From assembly GCA_949152475.1 (NCBI GenBank), contig OX424558.1, positions 33,490,651 to 33,554,650 of the forward strand: a stretch of DNA of 64,000 nucleotides, given 5' to 3'. Numbering within the stretch: the first letter of the stretch is position 1; each line of letters starts with the position of its first letter. The position numbers were made by a program, and so were the translations under genes. The notes under the pieces are model-generated. The model had not been told where the DNA came from, made no database searches, and saw only the letters and a list, made by a program, of their open reading frames with translations. The DNA is from Terebella lapidaria. Its lineage: Eukaryota; Annelida; Polychaeta; Terebellida; Terebellidae. This document shows positions 1-13,158 of the stretch, in pieces.

Positions 1-1310
1 CCCGCGTGGAGAAAACGATACTGCGCTCAAATGTAGCCTAAACCTGCTCCTTCAATGAAATGTCAAGTAAATTATCTAGTATACCAGTCAATCAAGCACG
101 AAGAAGTTCTTCGCCCTAAATATCAACACATCATCTAAAAATAATCCAAAGTAATACAATCCACTGATGTCATGGGATCAACGCCAACTCCGTAGCTTCC
201 CCTAGAAATAGTACTAAATGGATCCAACTCTCATGGGAAAAGAATGTTGTACGCATTTAATTGTAAATCACGATACCTCGACATTGGCATATACCTCGTC
301 ACGAAACTGTTAGGCCATTCCTTTTTAATTTACTGTTTCTTGTCCCTGTGCGAGTAGCTTGTCAAGAAATTTGAAGAAAAAGCAAACAAAATAAATATGC
401 AATATTGTGGAAATAAACGCGATTTTGACCCACAAGATTCTGCCAATCTTCGTCACGCTTACCTATTGCGGACTCGCAGCACTTACCTCACCACAAATAA
501 GGTTCTGAGATTTAATATAGAACCATGGAACATTATGAGATGCTCAAAGACATACCACAACACCGTTTGCATTCAGAGATTCATTACAAGATGTATCGTT
601 TTTTATTTGAAGGTTCATATGTTTTTTCCGCCCTCCCTCTTAAAGTGATATTGGCAGTAAGTTATGGATTTTTTCCCATAACTTTCTGATTGAACGAAGA
701 AAACATAACAGTTATATATCTGCACTTGTATGCTCAAACAGATGCCCCTTTCTAATCGATTTCGTTGCGAGTTTCTGGTTGAGATATATTGAGTTTGTTT
801 ACATTACCGCCATTCTCGGTGCTTTGTATCCCGTGACGCAGTGCGATTCCAGCTTACTCGTATATGTTCGAGCGTGAACTAGGTTAAGTCAGAGGTAACT
901 CTGAGAGGCGCACAAAACAAAAGAAAAGCGGCTGCAAGTACTCTCATATGCTTGATTTATCCATCAGATCAAGCATAGATCAAGCCTCTGTGGGCTGCTG
1001 GATTCTCCACCACTTGTATGGAACGGGGAATACCAAGGTTGCTTCATTCCTTCTAGAGCTCTCTGTTTGGGCATACGGGGTAATGTTTCTTATAGCCATA
1101 CTGAACTATGGAGATTTTCTAGTGACGGGGAAAACTGGGTCGAGGTCCAATGACGACACGTGTTCTGCGTTCGTAATGGCAAATTGTCTGTTATTTGCCT
1201 TAATAAGCGGGGTCAGTAAAATTTAGTTTGAAGGCTTGCACCTTTTATGCGAGTAACACTAATTGATAAATATCTCATTGAGACGATATGCACGAAAGAA
1301 ATTACAAAGA
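1..1310. repeat. Left-flank direct duplication, copy 1
   Basis: Positions 1-320 and about 1000-1290 match 1595-1880 and 2205-2985 in the same order and orientation. Shared text includes 'catgggatcaacgccaact', 'catttaattgtaaatcacga' and 'ttttctagtgacggggaaaa'. The sequence between the matching blocks differs, so this is an old tandem duplication later interrupted by insertions; here the interruption includes a MITE fragment at 640-975. The only open frames are short and not conserved between copies. No gene is seen. Confidence 0.75.
640..975 (+). mobile_element. TTAA-flanked MITE, truncated copy
   Basis: A TTAA at 640-643 is followed by AGTGATATTGGCAG and about 330 bp closely matching the left part of the complete element at 41491-41911. 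The match stops near 975 ('gatcaagca'), before the right terminal inverted repeat, so this copy lacks its right end. It interrupts copy 1 of the left-flank duplication and is absent from copy 2, so it inserted after that duplication or was lost from the other copy. No coding capacity is seen. Confidence 0.7.
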
Positions 1311-1594
1311 TTAGGATCAAGTTCTTTGACTAAGTACATATATGTTACGATGCAGCCGTTATTTTACATGTCGTGTCTGTGTCAGAGTCTTGTTCACTTG
1401 TCTGATGCGTTGACAAACAAGCAAATCGTTCTGTTCGATTATGTTTAATATTTTTATGATAATTATAGCTGTCATCTTTTGATTTGAGGGAGCGTGAGGT
1501 GATGTATTTTAGGTGCCGTCAAATCAATAACTGACTTTCGGAGCCAGAATATTTACATGTAAAGGCCTGCCACTGGGTTGACTTTTGTGCACTT

Positions 1595-3003
1595 GCGCGG
1601 AGAAAACGATATTGCTTTCTAACTTTATCACAACCTGTTCCTTCAACGAAATGTCAATCAGAGGTAATAGTTGATCTATTACACCAGTTAATCAAGTACG
1701 AAAAAGTACGCCGTACTGAATATCAATACGCCAACTGAAAAAAAAATTCAAATCATTACAATCCACCGATATCATGGGATCAACGCCAACTTCGTACCAC
1801 GCCCACGAGAATATTACCCGCATTTAATTGTAAATCACGATTCCTCGCTCTTGGCATTTTTTCATCACGAAATTGTTACATGATGCGCAAAATACTAACA
1901 AAGACACATTCGTTATCATATTTCAAAGGTGTGTTGTGCGCTACTTGTGCATATACTAACGTTTTATAATCTCGTTGGTGGTCTGAACATACATTATGGA
2001 CATTCCTCGACTGTTTCGAACGCTTGTATTCAGTATCGTATATTGAACTGCTAGTCAGCTTTTCAGTGTTTCTCAAAGAGGGTGTCTTGAGTGGAGAGGG
2101 GTCTCTGTGAACCCAGGCCCAACCCCAGGGGTCAATTGAACAAGGAGGGCAGCCAGTGAAGGTCACTGTGACTTTCACGTCTGTCTGACTGTATACGTCT
2201 TCGTGGGCTGCTGGATTCTCTAACACTTGTCTGGGACCTACGGGAAATACCCCGCTTGCCATCCTCCCTCCCTAGAGTTCTCTGTTTGGGCGATACCTTC
2301 TTGATTCCCGCCTACAGTTTGGTACTAGTCCTTACAATGAAACGGTCGCCGAATGACCTGAAAACCCGGGATTTTCGTGTTGGCCCAAAATCTCATGAAA
2401 TTCAGTAGCCATTCCCTCATAGCCATTCTAGGGAAATATTTTGAGTAGTCTACATTGGATACATTTGATATATTTTCCAGTTCAATATCCAGATGTGAGA
2501 GATTTCTGGCAACTTTTACCTTGGTGAGCAAACTGCCGTCAGCATGAATGTTTTCAGACTTTTTATTTTTTTTCTTTAGAAAATACTTGATGATTTTCCC
2601 AAGATCATTGATGATGAATTTGCCTCTGACAGTTGATCTGGTCAGCTATCTCAGGTAAATAATATTACCTTCAACAATATATACCCATTTACTGATGATG
2701 CTTATATCACCGATTTATGTCAAACACTAGTACAGTGCCCTGCACGGGACAGTGAAAGGGCGATTCAGGATAATGCTCCATATAGCGATACTCAACTGTG
2801 GAAATTTTCTAGTGACGGGGAAAACTGGGTCGAGCCCGTCGAGGTCCTGGAATGAAACGTGTCTCGCATTCGTAATTGCATAATGTCTGGTATTGGCATC
2901 ATCAAATAGGGTTAGTGAATATTTCTTCAAAGGCTGGCACCGTTAGTGCGGGTAATTCTCTAATGCGACGATATACATTAGAGAAAAGACAAAATTAAGA
3001 TTG
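1595..3003. repeat. Left-flank direct duplication, copy 2
   Basis: Diverged second copy of the block at 1-1310. The matches run through 'gtgggctgctggattct' near 2205, are broken by an insertion at 2295-2757, and resume with 'ctagtgacggggaaaactgg' near 2808. It holds no convincing coding sequence. Confidence 0.72.
2288..2764. mobile_element. 463-bp insertion between 7-bp direct repeats
   Basis: GGGCGAT occurs at 2288-2294 and again at 2758-2764. The 463 bp between them have no counterpart in the paralogous copy at about 1070-1090, where homology is otherwise continuous. This pattern suggests a target-site duplication. No clear terminal inverted repeat, poly(A) tail or long open frame is visible, so the element class is unknown. 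A deletion from copy 1 between short repeats is the alternative. Confidence 0.4.
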
Positions 3004-6000
3004 GTTGCATGCGTACAAAAGCGTATTTTGCGCAATTCTCTTGATTGTAGGTTATTCATCGATTTTATAGTGAGATCGTAGGGGTTGTGTATTGTCAGAT
3101 TGGTCTAAATATATCTATTTTAATTTTGTTTTGTAATCCAATGTCAGGTTTTCTGTTGGTATCATCAAAACCTTCGATGAATACATTTGAGATCGGGGTG
3201 CTGCGAAGAAAAGCCATCGAACCAAAACTGTTGCACGTGACAAGAAAGATTGGTCATTCCGCGTTGTTGTTACCTGACTGTCTAGACATCGGAAATATAA
3301 TCAACTCGGTATCGGGGTGAGATGCAATAACATGCACGTGACAATCGGGCAAGTCTGCTCTTTGAGGTTTTATCAGATTCAGACGGCTGCAAATGGACTT
3401 TGTATCGTATTATATCATGACAATAATGATTTCCTATCAAGTGTTTATATCCATGTTCGTTGCGATAAGAAAGCCAAGCTTCTACATACAAATGAAGCCT
3501 GATGATTCCATGAAGTGATTTTGCCTATCAAGAAACTCACACGTACATTTCTGAAACCTTTTGTTTTCAATCCGAAATTATGACTCGACCATATAAACAA
3601 GAATGAAACCTGATATAAGTACCCCAATATTACCACACAATTATGATGGTAAAGAATGAAATACCGTCTGAAACGATTGTTCTTCCCTGTTGTTTAGGTA
3701 AATTTCACCCTTTCATGTACCACACGTAGATAGGTATTCATGCACTGATTGATCGAGATTGCGTAAGATGAGATTCGGTTCTTGCACCTGGTGATAATGA
3801 AATAGAATGATGGATGTTTCACTTTTTGTGGTTGGTTGAAGCAATGGAAATGTACGTGTCTTGGCTAGTAGAATTCTGGGAAGAAAATGAAAATAACACA
3901 GAGTTTCATGCTGGTAATTTATCCCTTCATTATACAATATATAGGTATGCTTGATAAATATAATTACAGCAATATGTCCACAATCTCATATTGTAAGTGT
4001 TTATTTCTGCAAAAATGTGAACTTGCTGTTACTACTTACATTATATAACACGTGTTCATCCTTCTTGTTGCAAATTTCATTGGGCAAAACAATCGAATCG
4101 AAATGTTCTGTCAGCAATATTAGTTCAATCACTGACGTTTTCAACGAAGCTCCGTGCAGAAGATAAAAACTGTTTTTAGAGTACGGTACAGCTAAAGTTA
4201 AGAACGCGTAGACCATTTCATCTCACAGGAGAAATATGTTTTATGAAGTTGGTTCGATGCCCTCAAATATTGATCCCTTTGGTAAATCTGCTAATTCAGC
4301 TCGTCATTTCATAGCTACATTACTATCTGCTCGACACGTGATTTCACCCAATTCTCTACATTCACATTTGGAGGTATTAGCCCTTTACATGGAAGTGTTA
4401 ATAGATCAGCCTAATGTCTTTACTGGCAGTTCGTCGCTGGGGAGTCATGAGCCAGTGTAGATTGACAGCACTGCTCCAGGGCAGGCCGCCGCCCGAAATC
4501 CACACGTTCATGAATATTTCACACTTCAGCAGGTGGTCGCCACATACTTAGGCAATTTCACCGGCTTTTATCTCGTATTTGGGCGGAAGGGGGAAGAAAG
4601 ACCTATAGCCGAGGTGGCTCTTGGGATTATGAAAAAGAGCGTGGGCTATGATGTAGATGGTGAGTGGTCATAAATGCCTGGGAGATGTCAGATTTCAAAT
4701 ATTTTCTTGATGGCGGGAGTTATCATTGGGACATCAGTCGAAGCTCTCTAGAAATTTTCGACGCGTTAATATTTTATTGGTAATTATTCTAAGAATCCGA
4801 CAATATTATAATTCCAGGTGGATCGTATGGTTGGTTTTGGAAGTTAGTCAAATGGATCACCAGCCAATATTGGTAAAGTCATATAATTAAAGAACAAGAA
4901 GTCGACACTTTCCTGGAAATGTGAAAATCCATTTTTGAAAATCGACATTTCTTTCTGATATACCGACAGGTGTTCACCTAAAACACTCACGCGTAACCGG
5001 AAGCAATCACTCCAAAATGTATAAGGAAAATGTAAAAGGAAAAATATATCGAAAATATGAAGGACAAATATATCGAGTAGGTTTTGTACTGATCATACAT
5101 GTACGTTTCCTGTGTGTCGGTATCACGAAATATGTGTACTAGATCCTTGTCAAAATAATTAATAAACAAGAGCCCTTTTAAAAAAAACTATAACAAATAC
5201 CACGCAAATACCACTCATTTGAATAAGATCAAATTTCAGGCATTTAATCTAAGACTCGTCGATGTACATCACTACATTGTGTACCATACTTCCGAAAACA
5301 GTCTACTTGCTACATGCCGAAAGTCTCTGGGTAGGGGACATGGTGATCGCATCACCAGTTATCATCGAAGACAAGAAACAATACAGCCCGTCAGTCTCGC
5401 AACCGATGGCCTTCCTCCATAGTGTCCAGCCTGGCAGGTTCTGTGACATATCGCCCAGACACATGCGACATGTGTCAGTGGGGACAGCGTGGAACAGCGT
5501 GGAAGAGGCAGGCATCCCGTACCGACTGGGAACCTATTTTCATTACCGGTGCTATATATTTATTACAGGTTACATCAGGGTGGCCTGAGGCATATAAATT
5601 GTATGAGAGTATGTACAACTGCAGAATAATGTTGAAGTGCTCCAGAATAATATCCAAATGGCTCATAATAGGAAGTATTTTTAAACTAATTCGAATGGAA
5701 ACTCGGTCGCTTTTCTCATCGCACTGGCTTGCTGCATGGTCATTGTTATTTTGTGTTAGGTTCTATTTATGTGTGTAGAATAGTTTTCACGTCATCGACC
5801 ACGTTTTGACTAAATTGCATGACTGATGAATTCTGTATTGGGGCAATATAGTTTTACCTATACTCCAAGTCGCAAATGGAAACCTCAAAACTGCTACTCA
5901 GAAAGAAACCTGAATGCAGTCGAGAGAGAGAGAGAGAGAGAGAGGTTTCCATTTGGCTTGTGACATTACGGGCGAACTTTTCACAATCACAGACCGACAA

Positions 6001-6590
6001 ATCGTAAAACGGACATCCCACGTCACAACGCAATAACGTCAGTTCGGACTTTATGAAGATGCATTTTTTTTGCATTTCCGCAGGCTATCGTAATGTCGCC
6101 AATAAAAAATAACTGGCTGCCATTTTGACCGAAGAGCACCGCACCAAATCTAATCCGCGGTTTAATTCGATATATTCGAGGGTATCGAGAATAATGCACC
6201 GATATTCCACTATGGGGAAATCCAGGGACTTCAGGGAGGTTACAGAAAGTGGGTATGAAAAGCACAAGTACTTTTACCGCAAAATGAAGGGATGATACTT
6301 CAGTTTTGGCCCAGTTGCATGATCGCAGTGTAACTAGTGTCTACTGCTTTCATCCTCTGCTGGGGGAATTTGCCATATTCATGTACCGGTGTAACTTCAA
6401 AATATTTCTCGTGTACAATTAGCTAGTCCACTTCAAATACTAGCTTCAAAATTAATGTACTTCTTGCCTTGAAAAAAAAAGATGGCTATCAAATACGATT
6501 CATCATGCCATGACCAATATTGGTTCAAGGTTTTGAATATCTTCACTAAATCAGTGGAAATGGCATTGAAATAACGGCACGAGACCAAAC
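3004..6590. other. 3.6-kb stretch with no recognised gene
   Basis: Only short open frames in AT-rich sequence are found, none with a recognisable domain, splice-framed exon or duplicate elsewhere in the window. Two small sites stand out. One is a (GA)n run at 5922-5944. The other is a perfect inverted repeat, GACACATG-CGA-CATGTGTC, at 5458-5476. This is probably flank or an upstream intron of the CUB gene. Confidence 0.5.
5922..5944. repeat. (GA)n microsatellite
   Basis: About 11 uninterrupted GA dinucleotides, read directly from the sequence. Confidence 0.95.
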
Positions 6591-6599
6591 AAACACTCA

Positions 6600-6840
6600 T
6601 ATTAACTCCGGAGTTGGGGACGTGCCGGGCAGCCGGAAACGTTCCGTCATAATCTGCACATCGCGGGCCCCATGGATCCCCATTAAGCGCCCACGACCGT
6701 ACATAGTCCCATGCACATCCACAGCCTACACCTCGTGTGGTTTTTTCCGGTGCTCGGGCTCAATAGACGCAATATAAAACCGCGAGCAAAAGTGAGAAAA
6801 ATAAATAGCGCTGGTTTGACCCCAGGGGAATAACTTGAAG
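6600..6840 (+). promoter_or_regulatory. Possible promoter or leader region of the CUB gene
   Basis: This block is visibly richer in G, C and CpG than its surroundings ('gacgtgccgggcagccggaa', 'catcgcgggccccatgg'). It contains a TATA-like TATAAAA at 6773-6779 and lies about 500 bp upstream of the signal-peptide exon. That exon begins immediately after a splice acceptor, so a 5' leader exon must lie upstream, and this is the nearest plausible place. I cannot fix a transcription start or the leader's donor. The assignment is inference. Confidence 0.25.
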
Positions 6841-7294
6841 CATCTTTGTTCTTGATCTTTCTTTTGAATCCTTCCTGGACTGATCACGAATTTCTGACGC
6901 TCGCCTCGCGACGCGATTTGAAACGGAAGTTTCCCAAAGGGAGGAGAGAGGTCATTAATATTTCAGGGGCACATGGTTCTCCGGGCTCTGTTCATTCGAT
7001 TAGTATTTTGACCCGGCAGACAGGTCTTGCTCGATAAACCCCAGTAAAAGCATGGTTGTTGTATACTCTTGTGGGTATATGATTACAGTATTATTTCTCT
7101 TTCTCTTCTGCAGTTCTGTTCCTGTTGTTTTGTATTTGCTATATGTAGACACTCCTTTTGTCGTTGTGATTTTTTATCAAACATTAAGTGAATTTCAATT
7201 AGAGTAAAAATTATTGTACAATTTGAATGAAATAATGTTATCCAAGTCGTTCGTTATGACGTAACATTAAGTATTATGTACTTTTTACTTTCAG

Positions 7295-7370
7295 ATGATG
7301 TGCCAATCACTCGAAATTGTGTTACTCCACATACTTTGTTTGATAACTGTAAGTTACTCCGTCAACCCAG
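7295..7370 (+). CDS. CUB-domain protein, exon 1 (signal peptide)
   Basis: The exon is preceded by a pyrimidine-rich acceptor (TTTTTACTTTCAG) and followed by the donor GTGAGT at 7371. It opens with two tandem ATGs and encodes 25 residues plus one base. The residues form a typical secretory signal: MMCQSLE, then a hydrophobic core (IVLLHILCLITVS), then a small/polar cleavage zone (YSVNP). It ends in phase 1. The trailing G joins the CA that opens the next exon to give Ala directly before the first cysteines of the CUB domain, so the two exons fit without adjustment. An internal GTAAGT at 7349 would break the frame and is not the likely donor. The acceptor lies directly before the ATG, so the 5' leader comes from an upstream exon. 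Which of the two ATGs is used is open. Confidence 0.78.
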
Positions 7371-10300
7371 GTGAGTCCAGCTTTTATTTTATATTCAATA
7401 ATATAAATAATACATGAGTGAAATATATAATAAAAGGAATGAGTAAATAATAAAAGGAATGATACGAAACGGTGTAAAAGGAAAGAATTGAACGATGAAT
7501 TAGGACAATACAATAGGAATACAACACTGCAAAGAAATATAATAATTATATTTAATGTACAATTTGAATGAAATAAATACACGTAGAAAAACAATAAATT
7601 CAATTTGATAATTATCATACTGATTTTAACCACAATAAACTATGATTAGCCATTGGATTGGCATACAGACAATTATACTCTATTAATGAATATTGATCAT
7701 TATGTCAAATCTTAAGCATTGATGACCCTAAATGAAATAATTTCTCGAAACTATAATCTAAGCTATCTTTATAAACCAAGTATCGTTACAAGCTACACTA
7801 TATTTAAAAACTAACTATTATTATCATTCATTAAAAAGAAACTATCAGCCATAAACTATCCACTTTAGGTCTGACCCATGAAATGTATATCTTACATGTA
7901 GCTCTCCAATTGGTATTCTGGAGATTATGCCTCGTCACTGGAAGAACAGACTGTAATTCCTCTACCTAACAACCATCTACCCCACGTTATTCACAAAGAC
8001 CGCACCGCGTTTATTTGTCGTAGGACAACAAACCTGAACCTTTTGCAAACACGCGGAAGATGACTGACCATAACCTTTTCTCCGACTTCCCAGCGTGTTC
8101 TCTTGCCAGCGTTTGCGATTAACTCTTAGCGATTATGGCCCGGCCAGGCAAACATTCTTCTACATGGATGAGTATTCGTCAAAGGTTTCGCCGTGATGTG
8201 AACGGAGTGATACAATGTAGCATTCTCCACCAGTTGTTATATGTCATGAACAAACAACCGGCCAATGGAGAATGTCCTCACAACGTGGACGCATGTGAAT
8301 CCCTCGATGGTTGTTGAATGATATGGAGGAGTGTTGTATCCTCCTTAGCAAATGTTTATGTTATCCTCGACTGTGTGTAATTGTACCGTACATGTCGGAC
8401 AGAAAGTCCTTTTCTGCTTATCCATACTGACCAACTCCTCAGAAAGCCGGTTAAACTCGGATAGATACAATGACTCTTGAAACATTGCAGATTTTTTGGT
8501 GGTGTTTACCTTTTCCAAGTATGAATAAATGGGTTTGAATGCCCACATAGGGTCATGCTTTTCCTGATTCGACTCAATATAAATCATCTTCCCTGCTATG
8601 GAAGTTCCCAAAAAGCGTATATAAAAAGCTGTATAAATTATCCAGAAAAAAATAAATGTTTGTTCCCAGTACCGGTAATGATCCTTATCTTGGTACATCC
8701 TACGTGTGTATGTAATCAGACGTCTATGTGAAGTATGCTTGACGATAGCTTTCAACTACAAGGCAATATTGCAGTTCAGAAATTTATTAATGTGCACATC
8801 TTGTGCTGTCACATCAGTGCTAGTTAGCCGGTCACATGTGTTCTTGAAACATCGCCCTCACAAACGATTTGCATTTACGATTGAATCATGTTTCAAAATT
8901 TATACTGAGGTAATCGGCTTAACCTAATTATTTTAGTAAGGGGCAATAATATCACACACAAATATTTCCATTGTTCGGTTATAAGCATCAAATAACCATG
9001 AATCTTGCAAGATCGGAGTCTCCCACATTCATATATGGCTAGAAACGGAAACTGCGCAGATACCCGTCATAATTTATGAAGGTGCCTCGTCCGAGAAAAG
9101 CGTAAATCTACAACTGCATCATTGCCAACACTTGTTCCACACCACTTCGTGACAACACACGGGATTAATTCACACGGGACACTCGCTACTTCCCGTCCCA
9201 ATTATAATTCAATAAATCATATTTGCTGCTCCGACCGCATCCCCTCCAACCCGTACTTTCCCCCAGCCCACTCGGTCTGTAGTGGGCAAGTGTAGCGTGT
9301 TTCCCATGTGTTATCGTTCCTACAAATTAGCCCATGCCCTGAACTAGTGAACCCCCGGCACCCAGCAGCATTCACACTTCTACCCGGCTAAAGGCCCCGT
9401 GGGAGGTTAGCACATGACAAATGACCCGGTGAACAGGCCACAGTGGCACACTGCTTCCATAAATCAAGGTCGTGATGGAACGGTTACAAGCCATGTCACG
9501 TTGGTACATCATCTATCTTCACCAGCTGGCGGTTATTGTGTGGAAAGTCTAATATTTCATCGACTTAACCACCAGCAAGCGCACTGTGGGCCTCCTTTCC
9601 CCGCTAAACGAGTGAGTCCCAACAACTACTTGGGCCATGCCAGCGAACTACCACTCTCCCTAAGCGGCCTTCCGGAGACCTTGAATCAACTTGTTTCTTT
9701 TCCAACGTTCACCGGAGCCAGGAAGTTATCTGTGCCCGTTGCACACCACAAAAAACAACACAGAATGGCGAAGTGGTATATGTATCCTGGCTGGACAATG
9801 GTTATCCAAGCCGCTTGTTCGTTGTTCTTCCCCGTCACCGGTACAAACTGCTTAGGTTTTAACATGTCAACGGCTGCTGCATGAATCAGTGCATCCGCGA
9901 GGATAGGTACATCTACGGAGAACAAAAAACAGTCAAGATCCCCTAAAAAAAGTCCGGAAACCTGTGTGTTAGCTGCCGTGTAGCAACGAGAATGTGACGA
10001 AAGCGGGCGGTGTGGAACTGTCAACACCACCGTGGTCGTGAAGCCCCCAAAACACAACTCCACGTCGTAGTCTCATGTCAGACCTTACTCCCACCCGACC
10101 ATCCCGTGCTTACATTAGTAGTGATGACCTTTATGGCGTGTAGTAAAGCTCGACATTCCAGCACCGCGTGAGAGCGGGAGAGAGGAGAAGGTGGGAAGGA
10201 GGCAGATCCATTTGCCATCCACTCGACACAATTAGCAAAGCCACTTAAAAGCTTATGTTTCGCGTGCGTTTACCGGGTTCTTTCACCTCTTGTCACCTGT

Positions 10301-13158
10301 GGCTTGATGTAGGATGTGGACTGTGTTTTCTAGATGGAACAAAAATGTGGTGATTAGATTGTGCCCGTGTAATCGCAAATGAGACAATCGAAAAGATCAT
10401 AGTGAATCATAACTTTTGAAATTCAGCTGGAATGGTAACTCCATCATTTTATGACATTTTGATTTGATACTGTAACTTGTTTTTTCGATACTTTGGTTAC
10501 TTGTTTTTTTGATACTTTTTATTTATTCAAAAAGGTCGTTTTCTGCTGGAGAAATAATTAATAACTGTCGACAGAACGAATAGATCCACTGTCTGTGACA
10601 GCTTCACTAGTTTCTCGAGTTACGCCGCAGAACGTATTCCATGGCCATACATCAAAGGCTCCCAGTCAGTGAAACATATCCTCTGCCCTCCTCTGCTCAT
10701 GCTCGTGTTTGCTTAGGTGCGGCAAACTCTGGCAACACTAATTAAAATGAGCAGTCCCTCGTCACTTGAGTGTCACTTCCATGTTTGTACAGGTGCACGT
10801 TTGGAAGCAAAATTTGCAATTATTAGCATTCGTGAATGGCAATGCGCAAACGTGAACAAATCACTGTTGACAGGCGGGGCACGAGCTCACCATTCACTGC
10901 AACTGTCACTGACTGACTGTAACACGGAGAATATTGTTACTCTCGCATCCTGTTAGGCAAATGTATAGTCTACAGGGGGGAAAGTAACGTGTATTCATAT
11001 CATGGTTTGCACCGAGACGCTATCCACTCTACTTGCGGTCGCCTCCGAAGTAACGATGTTTTCCAAGAATTCATTCACAAGACTCATTCAGATAGAAGAG
11101 TGCTTGACGGGCATATGTAACATATTGCTACTCAGGTAGACCCAGTAACCTATAATTACAGTTTCCCTATTGGAGACGAGCGTTTGCTTTTACTCTATCA
11201 CTCGAGAGATATGGCTCTTGGTAGTCACCTTACTAAAACACGTCCATTTATCCAGCGACTCATTCAGCTTTGTGCCTTAAGAGCTGTCTCCAGATTTGAA
11301 CACATCTTTCTCACACGAGCGAACACGATATATCCCATGGGCTCGGGAGTATGTACTTTTTCCATGATCACAAACAACATTTTTACCACTGTCCTTGGAC
11401 CACGTGCAAGTTGAAGGGGATTATGACAGAGAATGAAACCCATTGGGACATCACTTGAAGCTGTGACAAACGCGGTAAAAGTGACACCGTTCTCGGCCTG
11501 TTTTCAGGCTAATACCTTGGCCATAAACGAGTCCCAATTACATGATTTGATTATGATACACTAAACACACTAACATTATCAAATTATGTGACGAGGGAGG
11601 TAATAAATATACGTACCGCCTCGCATACCATTCATGACATTCCCCTCGAAGGCACTCCACATTCATTCAATTACTCCGAACTGTACTTGCAAATTAGAGA
11701 ATTATGGGCGACTTGAAGGTCACATCAATGGGGTGGATTATGTTTAATGTCTTTTATAGAGAATAAAATATTGACTAAAAAATTTAAAAAATATTGACCC
11801 AAAAAAAATTCATCGTGGAAGCCGTCTCAATATTCAAAGAATTACCGCTGCAATGTATTTCAAGGAATCTAGATCAATATTAATGTACTTATTTAGGCGA
11901 ATATTTTCATTACGAATACCAACATATCGACGTTTACTTTCGGGAATAATATTAATTCACAATATGGAAATAGACTGATCGAGTTATAATCAATATACTG
12001 GTATCTTTGAAAATTATAAACAAACAAACATGATGAAATTGATAAAACATGACAAACATGAACCAGAACAAAGTCAGAAAAAATGTCTATAATTATAAGT
12101 GCTATGAAAAAAAAAAGTTAGGTGCTATGATGTAATTTGTTTTTACGAAAATAAAATTTTTAAATACAACTTCGTTCAAATGAGTTCAAATTAGTTCAAT
12201 TGGTTGCAGATCTATGCCACCCACTAAAGTGTTGTATAAGGAATGTCGATTGAAAGAAAGATGTACTATCTTTGATTTCAGGAAGAGATTGTATAGCATA
12301 TGAAAGTGGTTACCATGTTGAGAGAGGTAAACAGGTCCAGCTGAATGCTATCCGCCACAATACGCTATTTTAAAAGAAAGTCTAGATTTGCGAAGAAAGT
12401 CAAAATTTCAATACGATGTGGAACAAGGCGGAACATACAGCAAATGTATACAAGCATCTGAATATGCTAGAATGTTACTGTGTAGTATGCAACCCTTCAA
12501 GTTTTTAGTTTGGTGGTATATTTGTTGATTATGTTCTAATTCGAACAGCTCATGCATGTATATATATATATATTTTTATATTGGCTCAAATATAAATATT
12601 TTTATATTTTATTCATTTCGACTATTTTATTCAGATGTCTCTTAAACAAGTTGGCAGTTAGGTACTGGCACTGTAGCACTGTACCGTGTACTGTGCATCC
12701 TATAAGTGCATGCTCATTGTTTCTGTTTTGGTATGATTGGGGTATACGGTTAGTACTTGCAACGGTCTTCACTCTGCGAAACATATTGTCGCATCAGATA
12801 ATACTGTGAATATTTGGGATTCTTGATTTCGCTGGATCTTTGTTATTTTTTCTCATATCCAAGTTTTGTGTGTGTGTGAGTAATTAGAAAAATGTTGAAG
12901 CTGTTCTTTTAGAATGCTATAATATTCTACTGGTATAGTTATGTGCATCTTGTTTATTTTGAATGAGTGTCCATTGTTTGACTATTTGATATGGTAGACA
13001 GTAGATCCTTCGTAACTATTGTTGTTTTTCCACCATTCCTGAGAGTTTTCCCATCTTTCATAGGTACAAGTCGTCAAATATACAAGCAGTCGAGGGCTTA
13101 TCTCTGCCGCCTCCAGACACAGTTTCTAACGCTTCCCATTTCTTCTCCACCATTGCAG
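7371..13158 (+). other. Intron 1 of the CUB gene (5.8 kb)
   Basis: The donor GTGAGT at 7371 pairs with the acceptor ...TTCTCCACCATTGCAG ending at 13158. I see no further exon in it. The content is mostly AT-rich single-copy sequence. 9100-10080 is GC-richer and carries overlapping open frames on both strands that I do not believe code. A (TA)n run lies at 12559-12572. 11750-12200 is low-complexity A/T-rich. No mobile element is recognised. Confidence 0.72.
12559..12572. repeat. Short (TA)n microsatellite
   Basis: Seven TA units inside a longer A/T-rich stretch, read directly. Confidence 0.9.

Noticed and set aside
5458..5476. Perfect palindrome GACACATG-CGA-CATGTGTC
   Set aside because: A single occurrence with no copies or context. 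One such inverted repeat is expected by chance in a window of this size.
5262..5778. Two overlapping plus-strand frames of 108 and 118 residues
   Set aside because: They overlap in different frames with opposite-strand frames as well. No domain or splice signal supports any one of them.
8345..8755. 136-residue minus-strand open frame with a hydrophobic stretch
   Set aside because: No family recognised, and it lies antisense inside intron 1. This length can arise by chance in an intron of this size. Expression data could reopen it.
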